A DNA stretch of 64,000 nucleotides from Enoplolaimus lenunculus (lineage: Eukaryota; Nematoda; Enoplea; Enoplida; Thoracostomopsidae), in NCBI GenBank assembly GCA_030248215.1, contig JASANG010003763.1, positions 1 to 64,000 of the forward strand, in the 5' to 3' direction. Shown one piece after another: positions 30,651 to 40,530 of the stretch. The notes under the pieces are model-generated. The model saw nothing but the letters and a program-made list of their open reading frames with translations. It was not told the DNA's origin and ran no database searches. Each line of letters begins with the position of its first letter. Positions within the stretch are counted from its first letter, which is position 1. Both the position numbers and the translations under genes were made by a program.

Positions 30651-30984
30651 ATTCTCAAATGTGTGCAGCACCTGTCACCAGTTAGCAATAGGTCTTTGTA
30701 TCTTAGAGAATAACATTGGAAACGTTTGACTTTTACGATATGGTGTGCCCTATTTATATGCAAATTTTGAGATCCGCAACGAGAGGAATTCGCTAGTTCG
30801 GAACACTATCCACATTTGGCGATGGATGCTATTCACGTTCGAGATTATAGGCTTTAAGCCAGTAATCTCAAAAGTGAATAGCAAATATCACCAGATGCCG
30901 ATAGAACTTATAGTTTTCAAACAAGTAACTTGAAAATATATCGCTAACTTGTAATACTTAGGTGTTATACACATTTGAGAATAT
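30651..30984. mobile_element. Two adjoining H elements
   Basis: First about 30651-30852 (ATTCTCAAATGTGTGCAGC to CACGTTCGAGATTAT), second about 30862-30984 (TAATCTCAAAAGTGAATAGC to ACACATTTGAGAATATG). The second is short, missing much of the interior. Confidence 0.6.
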
Positions 30985-31014
30985 GAAATATGAGTCCTAA
31001 CTCCAACAACTTTC

Positions 31015-31356
31015 AGTAAACTTAAACTTAAATTATAGCTTTGCTAAAGTTGATTATTAGTTTGAGTAAAACTTAAATGGCTAAACGGATTAACAAAACT
31101 TGGATTTTAGGCAAACTAACACAGTTTTAATTTTAACACGAACTTGAGTTAAACTTATTTTTAATTTTAGTAACAATTGCAGCCGAGACACTATATGTAC
31201 CTGATAATTCATGAAGTTTAGATTAAACTAAAAATATATATGATTTTAAATACTTTTAAGCCTAAACCTTTCTGTTAGTTTAGTTAACTTAGAAAGTTAG
31301 CTTAAATGCTGCTGGATAATTTAAATTTAAATCAAGTTAATTTAAGCTTTTCGAGA
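31015..31356. mobile_element. Palindromic TTTAAGCTAA-word element, decayed
   Basis: Second copy of the 17455-17809 type: TTAAATGCTGCTGGATAAT and AAGCTTTTCGAGAGT at the right match the left end of that copy in inverse. Confidence 0.55.
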
Positions 31357-31544
31357 GTAAACTGTATATACATAGACGATGCTGACTTCTACAACTCTTT
31401 TCGAAAAGTATGTTTTGGTCATCTGTGTCCGGCTTGCACGAAGTTATTGTAGGGGAAGACAGAAGGAATAAAACCATTTCGGGTTAACAGGCGTTCAAAT
31501 AACATTCCGGATTTACAGGTTAAAGTATTTTTAGATCTGGGCCT

Positions 31545-31925
31545 ATGTTGTATAATGTGAATAGTAACTATCATCAGTTAGTAATATGTTTTCAAACTCA
31601 CTATCTATGGCAGTAGTTGAACTCAAAATTGGTGCAGGAGTAAAACGAATCATATGCTGCAAATGTGCCGAATTCGAGCCCGTAGCCAGAGGGGGTCAGG
31701 GGAACTCATCCCCCTGGAAAAATTTTGGCCCCTTCTGGAATATTTTTAGCCTTGCTTGCAAGTCATTAAAAACCCTTGAATGCCCCTCCTGAAAATTTTT
31801 TAGCCCCCCACTAGCAACGTGAGCTGGCTACGGGACTGGCTGAATCTTGAACCTCAGCATTCACTGACTCGAAAGTTACAAGTCTAATCATTAACCGGTG
31901 AATGGTGCGCACACATTTGAGAATA
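31545..31925. mobile_element. H element split by an S element
   Basis: H arms at about 31545-31675 (ATGTGAATAGTAACTATC) and 31836-31925 (GCGCACACATTTGAGAAT). An S element (CCCGTAGCCAGAGGGGG to GAGCTGGCTACGGG) fills 31676-31835. Confidence 0.65.
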
Positions 31926-32893
31926 CGGGCCAGGGTGATAACTTCCTCAACTTATAGTAAATTTCAACTACGGTTGAACTCTGAACTGGAGTTGAAAATG
32001 GTTCACTGGACCATGGGCCAGGGGTCAAAACTTTGTAAGAAAATTTCCCAACATTTACGTCAACGTTGTTTTTGATGTATAATCAATACATAACATATGC
32101 GAACCCCTTAATAATATCAACAACAAAACCACCTGAATATTTGAACCGATACGGGATCATAAGTGGAATGTGGAATGGGTTATGGGTCCACTAACCATGG
32201 GTCACGGGTGTTCATTGCTCACTCGTCGTGAGCTGTTTCCATCTCTGCTCGGAGCACATTTATTTTTTGTAGTACCGGTTCAAATTACAGCTTGAGTGAG
32301 GTATTAAAGGATTAAACCGAAACATTAATGTTAATACATGTTTAGTTATTTTTATGCTTAATCAATCGTAAAACATTTGATTATTAACTTCGTTGTCATG
32401 TAAATATATATATAATATATATACATATATATATATTTGCAAATGTAGGGGTATATACAATAAGAAAGATAAAGGATATATTATTTCCCCCAGAAATTTT
32501 AGGCGACACAAGGTAAAAAAATTTAAACAAGCGTTAGAATAGCGGACTGCATCTTATATGTCACATAATTGGGCGTTTTTTGAAGTTATGCCCTCCTGAA
32601 ACTAGGCGTTGCCCTTGATCATATGAAATGTAAGATTAGGAACACCCACCTATCTTTATACTTCGATCAGTTTCCATAGCATTGTAGTATCACACCTAAA
32701 CCCAGAACAAAGTTCTGTTGATATATGTGACCAATGTTAGTTTTTGAGGCGAACAGTAGGCTAAGCATGTTTCAAAGCATACGATTAAGATTAAGCCTAA
32801 ACCAACGGCTGAAACCTACTCAATTGTTGTTGTTGTCCCGCGAGAAAACGGGGCATAACTAAACGTATCAATGGCTGGTTACGGTGATAATTA
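31926..32893. other. Spacer
   Basis: TATA-rich tract at 32403-32440. A degraded subfamily-C-like piece at about 32730-32860 (ACCAATGTTAGTTTTTGAGG). No gene. Confidence 0.4.
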
Positions 32894-33318
32894 GTGACCC
32901 GAATAAGAGGAAGGTAATAAGAGGGGGCCCCATTTTGTGTCTCAATCAATAGGAGTCCGTATCCCTAATAAGAGTCCTTAAGTGGATAGAGTTCTTAAAC
33001 CCTAATTTGAGTATATAAATGTCAGCTATCCCTAATTGTAGTGCAAATGACCGCAGGTCCAAATAACTTTGAGATTGAAACTTTTAGGCGTACTTAAATT
33101 TTGAAAGTACATTCCTTAGTTTAACCTTGCATTATCGTTCAAGCTTTTGATTTAAGACCAAAAAACGTTTAATTTAACGGATAGTTGCAACACCGTATAT
33201 GTCTGTAAACGAAGGGCGGCGGAGCGTGGGTTAAAAAATAACAGTCCGTTCCCGAATAACAAGGGGGTACCTTCTGGAGAGGCCAAAAAATATCAGTCCC
33301 CACTTTTATTCGGGTCAC
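32894..33318. mobile_element. G element, complete copy
   Basis: Reference copy for family G: 425 bases, inverted ends GTGACCCGAATAAGAGG and CTTTTATTCGGGTCAC, TA adjoining on both sides. The interior has further GACTCTTATT-type and CGAATAACA words. No coding frame. Confidence 0.75.
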
Positions 33319-33369
33319 TACACTACATCATTCTCATATTCACAGTTTGGATTTTTTTAGCACAAAAAC

Positions 33370-33500
33370 AGGCCTGTACCAGGTCGGTCCAGCATACAAG
33401 GGTTTTCGATGCCTTACAAGCAGGGTTGAAAATATTAACGATGAAATATTTTCAGAGGGCTCAGCCTCTCTGGCCTTCCCTATGGCTACGGTACTGCAAA
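33370..33500. mobile_element. S element fragment
   Basis: GCATACAAGGGTTTTCGATG, CTTACAAGCAGGGTTGAAAA, and CTATGGCTACGG. One end missing. Confidence 0.55.
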
Positions 33501-33993
33501 AATCGCCCCGAGAGTCACGAACGGGTAAGAGGTTTTTTAACCAATATTTCTTGACGCTCCGAGTCGACTATAAATTTCACTATATTTGTTGTTGATGTCT
33601 GTTTTGATATATTCGTTGAAATATACCTGCACTGCAAGTACGCTTTTTGTCTTAACTGAATGCGTGTATGTTCAGTCAATGGCATATCCAGAAATTTCTG
33701 ACCGCATCGCTCGATATGTAACTGTGAAAACTTGCGAGCGAAACGAGCAAGAAGCTAAACACAATTTTAATGCTTAATCTTATAATGCAAAATTTTGGTT
33801 TTGATCTTTCGATGGAGCCAGTTGGGTTCGCGGGTTTGCCAAGTCGAACCAACGTCAAGTAGCCGGTTTAGTGGCACTCGTCCGATCCGACGTATATTGG
33901 TAAACGCAAGGTAATTAACCCAAAGGATTACAGAAAGGATTGCCGAAATGCGGCGGATTAAATTATGAAAAACCCAGTGAAATGAATTTCTTG
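33501..33993. other. Spacer
   Basis: No accepted exon or element end. Confidence 0.3.
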
Positions 33994-34436
33994 TTTGTGG
34001 CAGTCCTCATTGATCCAGAAACGGGCCAATGGAAAAAGGAACCAACGACGCCATGACCCTTAGCCAAGGATTATAACCTTTGTTTGTGGCAATCGTCATT
34101 GATCCAGAAACGGGCCAATGAAAAAAGGAACCAACGACGCCATGACCCTTACCCAGGGATCAAAACCTTTGTTTGCGGCAGTCCTCATTGATCCAGAAAC
34201 GGGCCAATGGAAAAAGGAACCAACGACGCCATGACCCTTACCCAGGGATCAAAACCTTTGTTTGCGGCAGTCCTCATTGATCCAGAAACGGGCCAATAGA
34301 AAAAGGAACCAACGACGCCATGACCCTTACCCAGGGATCAAAACCTTTGTTGTGGCAGTTCTCACTGATCCAGAAACGGGCCAATCAAAAAAGGAACCAA
34401 CGACGCCATGACCCTTACACAGGGATCAAAACTAAA
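33994..34436. repeat. 89-bp minisatellite, five units
   Basis: Units begin at about 33994, 34083, 34172, 34261 and 34349, each with CATTGATCCAGAAACGGGCC and CAACGACGCCATGACCCTTA. Few differences between units. The period is not a multiple of three, so it is not a coding repeat. Confidence 0.9.
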
Positions 34437-35272
34437 ATTTTGTGCTAAGGTTTAGTACTAAAATTGCGTTGGCGTTACGCTCTTTTCGATCGCGAGTTTA
34501 TTTTCACTATTACATATCACACGTTCTCCGCCGTCACAGCTGGATTCGCCGCTGTATTCAAAGTCTAATCTATATATTAAAGCTGGAACGCCCCACATAT
34601 CTATTTTGGGCAGCATTCCAACACTTTTTTGTTTACCAGCGTTCCAACACTTTTTTGTTTACGTTACGTATGCAAATTAAGACTGTATGCATTGACAATA
34701 CCTATTGTTTCTGATGTGTTTTATATATCTGCAAAGCACTACACTTGTACAAAAACAGCTTTTTTATTTTCGTTCAGTTTGATATGAAGGGCCCAGGCAA
34801 CAATCGAGCCTAGGGCCGGAGAAAAAGCCTTAGTCCAGTTGCATATGTGTGCAACTACGTTTACTTGTTATATATTAATTGAACAAATTTTAATTTTTAG
34901 TCAAAACAAAACAGAAAAGTTTCAATTTGACCGGAAACAGTAATAATAGGAAATAACTTCGTATATCTGATTGAAATATTTGAAAACTTCGGATCTTAGA
35001 AACGCTTCGGCTGATTTAGGGTTGCGCTATAGTTTTTTATTAAAAATTGCAACAAGCCACCAAATAGATTTTGCATATATTTTTGCTAACAACGCACAGC
35101 GGCGTGCGATGGCGCGCGGCGACGTCCGGCATAGTAAAGTATAAACGTGAGGCTTAAAGTTTGCAAATTTAAATTCAAAATATAATGAAAAATTGCAAAA
35201 TTGTTGAGGTTCTGCTATGAACGCAGATTAGTTGTTCGTAGCCATGCCAACTCTCCAGTCTGTAAACAAATT
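34437..35272. other. Spacer with K-like piece
   Basis: 34435-34505 is the ATTGCGTTGGCGTTACGC/GATCGCGAG repeat. 35021-35155 is a decayed K-like segment (GGTTGCGCTATAG, GGCGCGCGGCGACGTCCGGC). No gene. Confidence 0.4.
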
Positions 35273-35480
35273 GGCCCATGTAAAGATAAGGGGCGGAACG
35301 TTAGTCTGTGGGACCAGAATAGGGTAAGCTTAAGGTTTAGACTAATTATTTTGCTTGGCTTAGGCTTAGGCCTAGAAATAGGCTCATACTTACGCTTAGG
35401 CTTAGGCTTAAGAATACGCTCATTCTTACGCTTAGGCTTAGGCTTATAATACTGATTCGACCCTGTTCTTTACATTGGCC
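35273..35480. mobile_element. TTAGGC-array element, subfamily A
   Basis: GGCCCATGTAAAGATAAGG to CCTGTTCTTTACATTGGCC. Flanks AACAAATT and GACAAATT, seven of eight matching. Confidence 0.85.
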
Positions 35481-36328
35481 GACAAATTTAAGATAAGCGT
35501 GAGAATTCACACAACTTGCAGGGTTCAAACGTTTATCAGGGGCGAAAGTTATCCAGAGTGTGGAGTATCCTTCGGCGCCACCCAGTGCCGGAGCAGGCAG
35601 GGGTAGGGGTTCCCCACAAATTTCATTGCGGGGGTTCCCAAACTCGTGAGCGAAGCGAGCATGGAACCGGACGTATTTTAATACTTAAGCGGTTTTGTTT
35701 CAACCGGTTAGGGTGGGGGCCCCTTTAGGGGTGGGGACTCCCCCAAATGGGGGTATGGAAGGTGGCTGCTCCGGCCCTGACGCCACCCCTCCAGGTCCGG
35801 TCCTGCCAGACCATAATATTCACCCTAAGCGTTTTAGCACCGAAAACGAACCTGTCGTGTATAATTGTTCACGTTACTGTCTAAGTAACTTTTTCCTGCG
35901 TCTTTATGTCATATTTAGGGGCGTAGCCAAAATGAAACATTTCGACAAACTCTAACCCAGTGCAAAATAAAATTGTTTATTCTTCACAGATAACAATGTA
36001 TTATTCTAAACACAAACTTATATCGATTGTCTTTAAAAATTTCGGAAGGAAATACATCTCCGACTTCATTTTTATCTTATAAACTCCTGGCAAATATTGC
36101 ATCTGTCTGGTTCTCTATCGTCAACAGCGTTGACTTTTTTCCCTTGGTTATGATGTTAGCCAGCTCATCTTCGATCAACGTATGTTGTATGCTACAAGTG
36201 GGTTGGATGTTGGGCCAGTGACAGCGAACACAAAAACTTTAAATTTATGTCAAGACTCGTAGTTGACCCAATATTAGGTTGTTCATATAGAAAGACTTGG
36301 ATTGTATGTAGTTTTCCAAGTGTTTCTG
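35481..36328. other. Spacer, GC-rich in part
   Basis: 35560-35820 is G/C-rich (GGTGGGGGCCCCTTTAGG) with short frames and no recognisable product. Confidence 0.35.
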
Positions 36329-36416
36329 TTGTTATTATTATTATTATTATTATTTGTTGTTGTTGTTGTTGTTGTTCGTTTTGTTGTTGTTGTTGTTGTT
36401 GTTGTTCGTTCGTTTT

Positions 36417-36449
<33 letters not shown>

Positions 36450-36626
36450 CTTTTTGTTGTTGTTTTTGTTGTTGTTGTTCTTTTTGTTGTTCTTCTTCTT
36501 CTTCTTGTTGTTGTAGTTGTTGTTTTTGTTGTTGTTGTTCTTTTTGTTGTTGTTGTTGTTGTTTTTGTTGTTCTTCTTCTTCTTCTTGTTGTTGTTGTTG
36601 TTTTTTTTGTTGTTGTTGTTGTTCTT

Positions 36627-36682
<56 letters not shown>

Positions 36683-36708
36683 GCTGCTGCTGCTGCTGTT
36701 GTTGTTTT
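36329..36708. repeat. (GTT)n trinucleotide microsatellite, about 380 bases
   Basis: Runs of GTTGTTGTT with TTC and TTT interruptions, ending in GCTGCTGCT. It is open in all frames; the 164-codon Val/Cys/Leu frames are artefacts. Confidence 0.95.
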
Positions 36709-37890
36709 TGCTGCCGTAGTTTACGTGTGTAGTATTTGGCGATTCAGAGCGACAAACATTCTACATATTGAACGGTTTCAAAACTTTTACAGCTAAAATA
36801 AGTTTGAAATTCGAATCAGAATCACCCAAAATTAAGCTTGGAACTGATGGGAATGATATACTCATTAATTCTACGGAAGCCATCCAAATGGAAAACAGTA
36901 CAGCTGTGGGAGTTTGAGATTGAAAACTTAAGCTTAGTCTTAGGCTTATGAATCCCTCTATGATTAATATGGTCTGATTCAAGTGTAACTATTGCACAAA
37001 TAGAAAACAATCGCTTCCGAACTGTCTGGATCTTGGTTGAAATGATGAACGAAACGGGAAAATTAAACAATTTAGCGTTCGCAGTCACTGGATCCGTGGG
37101 CTCATACGGGCGGTACTCCGGCCATCGACCCATCAGCTGATATCAAAGCCAAGTTGTTAATGTTCAGTACTAAAATTGCGTTTGGCTTCTCGTTTGCGTT
37201 ATTTGTTTAGTTTTTGTCGCTTCTACCACGGGATCTTGTACCGTGACAAATTTGTTCAACCCAATCAAGTTGCTGCCATGGTCAATTGGGGGGTGACTCT
37301 GGATGTCAGTTGAAATGTCGTGAGTTCAAATTGGCTCTGTTGAATGCTGTTTTTGCAGTTTTGTTTCAGTCACCAATCCAATTGCTCCTACTGTAACTGA
37401 ACAAACGGCGTCAAAATAGAAAACGCTGTTTACGGTTTGAACAGTGTTGATATTGATGATAAAATAGCGTTTTGACAAACGGTATAAAAGCGTTGATGTA
37501 ATAGCGTTTTTAGCGACACGAGCAATTGATTTTAGAATATTTACGGTTACGCTATACTCATCTGTTGCGTACAGCGCCGCTGCGCACCGCGCGCTTTTAA
37601 CCCTGTCTCACATGAATATTTGCAATTTCACATTAGATGTAATTTCAAGGTCAGATTCGAACCCCAGTCTCAGGGGTGGGAGTGGTTTACGATGACCACT
37701 GAGGTATGGGAGCTTGCCGCTCGAGCCCGAGGGGGCTCTCACGTCTTGTGGAGATTTTACACTGCTGATATAGGTTATAAATGTTAAACACTGATCACAG
37801 TGTGTGTATTGCTTGTACATTATTGTATTTTGTTGCTCATAGTATATTCTATGAGTGAAAGGTTTAAAAATTACTTTCAACATAACGCGC
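36709..37890. other. Spacer
   Basis: Contains a low-copy repeat at 37160-37210 (AAAATTGCGTTTGGCTTCTCG) and an AGCGTTTTGACAAACG piece at 37420-37530. A tRNA-like head at 37640-37750 is entered separately. Confidence 0.4.
37640..37750 (-). mobile_element. Possible tRNA-related SINE head
   Basis: On minus, ATACCTCAGTGGTCATCG resembles a box A region and GGGGTTCGAATCTGACC a box B, about 30 bases apart. The stems are poor, so not a working tRNA. Confidence 0.4.
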
Positions 37891-38010
37891 GGCGCGGTGA
37901 GTATAGCGCAATCATTACGGTTGTGCTATACTTTACTATGCCAGACGCCGCCATGCGTTGCTACCAAAAATATTAGCAACCTATTTGGCGGCGCGCAGTG
38001 GCGTGCAACG

Positions 38011-38450
38011 TCGCGCGTCGACGTGCGGCAATTATTAAATTTTTACCGTGTCGCGCGTCGACGTGCGGCAATTATTAAATTTTTACTGTGTCGCGCGTCG
38101 ACGTGCGGCAATTATTAAATTTTTACCGTGTCGCGCGTCGACGTGCGGCAATTATTAAATTTTTACCGTGTCGCGCGTCGACGTGCGGCAATTATTAAAT
38201 TTTTACTGTGTCGCGCGTCGACGTGCGGCAATTATTAAATTTTTACTGTGTCGCGCGTCGACGTGCGGCAATTATTAAATTTTTACCGTGTCGCGCGTCG
38301 ACGTGCGGCAATTATTAAATTTTTACCGTGTCGCGCGTCGACGTGCGGCAATTATTAAATTTTTACCGTGTCGCGCGTCGACGTGCGGCAATTATTAAAT
38401 TTTTACCGTGTCGCGCGTCGACGTGCGGCAATTATTAACTTTTTACCGTG
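38011..38450. repeat. 40-bp CpG-rich minisatellite, eleven units
   Basis: Exact 40-base period. Each unit is TCGCGCGTCGACGTGCGGC followed by AATTATTAAATTTTTACCGTG, with only C/T at one site varying between most units. It sits inside a K-like sequence (ATAGCGCAATC at 37900; TAGCCCAACGC at 38484) and ends about 155 bases before the first ATG of the NALF locus. Confidence 0.95.
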
Positions 38451-38605
38451 TCGCGCGGCGACGTCCGGCGACGACCAGCGAGTATAGCCCAACGCTAAAA
38501 ACTGTTTCAGGCATGCAATTCTATACCCTACATATATACAGTGCGCAGCGTCGTCATATTTATATGTAGTTATTACTAATAAACTCGCTTGAATCGAATT
38601 CTGAA

Positions 38606-39388
38606 ATGCTATCATGGTTGTCATATAAATGGTTCACTCCAATGATCGTATTATACGCCTTGGTTGTTGGATATTTATTACGCGGAGCGTTGAAATTATT
38701 AATATATCAGCAAAATATTAATAACGCAATTATTACCTTTGCGCATGAACAAAATATTGCAGTTTATTGCACAATTTGGCGATTTGTGCATCAACACTTT
38801 AAAGGTAGCATGGTTGAACAAATATGCAAGCGAATAATGTTTGCGTTTCCTTTGATTATTATTATTGTTGTTGTTATTATTATTGCCGTTGTCAATCAAA
38901 TTCTATCGTTACTGCACAGTGCAAATATTACAGTCATTGGTGCAATCATTGCAACAAATATTCACAAATACTGCCACCAGCTTTACGTTGTATCAGATCA
39001 GATTCTGCACCCGGCAGCAAAAATCTTTCGTATGAATCGTCATTTTGCAAACGCTCTCAACAACATACACCACCACCACCAACACCACCACCAACAACAC
39101 CAACAACAACAACAACAACAACACCGACAACAACAACAACAACACCAACAACACCAACAACAACACCAACAACAACAACAACAACAACAACACCGACAAC
39201 AACACCAACAACAACAACAACACCAACAACAACAACAACAACACCGACAACAACACCAACAACAACAACAACACCAACAACAACAACAACACCAACAACA
39301 ACAACAACACCAACAAATACATCCAGTTTACAGCAGATTACAGCCCTTAAATCAAAATTCTACCAAAAGCAACGTAATTCTTGGTTAA
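38606..39388 (+). other. Alternative 5' open frame at the NALF locus (membrane segment, then Gln/His run)
   Basis: A 260-codon frame starting ATG at 38606. It begins with a strong hydrophobic segment (MIVLYALVVGYLLRGALK), has a second (PLIIIIVVVIIIAVV), then reads the CAA/CAC repeat as Gln/His. It overlaps the NALF frame by 565 bases in another phase. A splice from AAAG|gtagca (38804) to gattacag|CC (39344) would join its first 66 codons in phase to the NALF frame and make the repeat intronic. It is therefore either the true NALF 5' exon or a by-product of a repeat that is open in all frames. Confidence 0.35.
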
Positions 39389-40530
39389 TTTCAAACTTAT
39401 ACAAATCAAATACTACTAAATCACCGTCAATTCAGTTCACTAAATCAAACCGCAACTGCAACAATAATTGCATTTCGTCAAAAAATAATCGCAATTTTAA
39501 TATTAATTATAATGTTATTAAGTCTATACGCTTGATTAGCAAAACTTCAGCTTACCTCGTTCATCGGCTAAGGATCGTATTATTCGCGTTGGCATTTTTG
39601 TCACCAATTTCGTGTCAAAGCACCGTGCCATCATACGTTAATATGTCGACCCGGTCCGATTTCAACATCTTCCAAGTTTTCAATCATTCGTTCCAGAGTC
39701 CTGAAACAAATCAAAAACAGCCTATGTCCCCGTTTGCGGTATTAAATATACTGTCTTCTGGGGAAGCAACAGCAACCACAAACGATAACACTTCAAATTT
39801 GTATCTATGCAGCACTTCTGAACATAGCGATGGGTACCCGGAGTCTCTAAATCCTGTGCACTCCATGTCTCCCAGGGATCAAGCGACGGTAGACGCTTCA
39901 GCGAGGACGTCAAGGTCAGTGGTGCTACATAACACAATGTGCCTTTATCATCAATCAACTGTGCTAAACGTTTGCTCAGTTCAGCCTTTGGATCGGTTTG
40001 AAGTATTAAAGCTAATTTACGTACTTGAACCAAATTGTAATCGCACCCCAGAGAATAGTGACCCCATTGTAGCTGCTAATGATCCAACGTCAAACTTAAC
40101 GCTGACATTGTATGAATTATTTCGATTTCATCAACATGAGCCCCCGTTCGTGGAAAATGGGCCCTTAAAATCATCGGTAAACACCGCAGGAACCCGCTTA
40201 GCCTTCGATCAAAATAGTCGATTCAACGACAACTTCAACCTCAATTCAAATTTGGATCGAAACTCAATCCAATACTTGACAGTAACACAAGCGACCAATC
40301 ATATCAATACTGATATCGTTGACCGATGCTTATTATCGTCAATTCATTCAGTTGAATGTCACGAATGTTTCCGTCGAATTCAACAAACAATGGTGAACGT
40401 TGAACAGACATATACAGCGTTCAGTTATTTACTGGAACAAGTTGATTGTCGGCGAGATCAAACGCCGCAATCGGATCAAACCGGCGGACATTATGCGTTT
40501 TCTGCGATGACCAATTGCGACGCCTGCCAG
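38824..40530 (+). CDS. nlf-1: NALF exon 1
   Basis: 1707 bases, 569 codons, donor TGCCAG|gtatta, phase 0. First in-frame ATG is at 38824. Residues about 81-165 are Thr/Pro from the CAA/CAC repeat; then Asn/Ser-rich sequence, the membrane segment, and a lumenal part with several N-glycosylation sites and paired cysteines. The part 3' of 39344 is secure; the part 5' of it depends on whether the repeat is exonic. Confidence 0.78.

Noticed and set aside
36302-36796. Long Val/Cys/Leu reading frames (up to 164 codons)
   Set aside because: They are translations of a (GTT)n microsatellite that is open in all frames.
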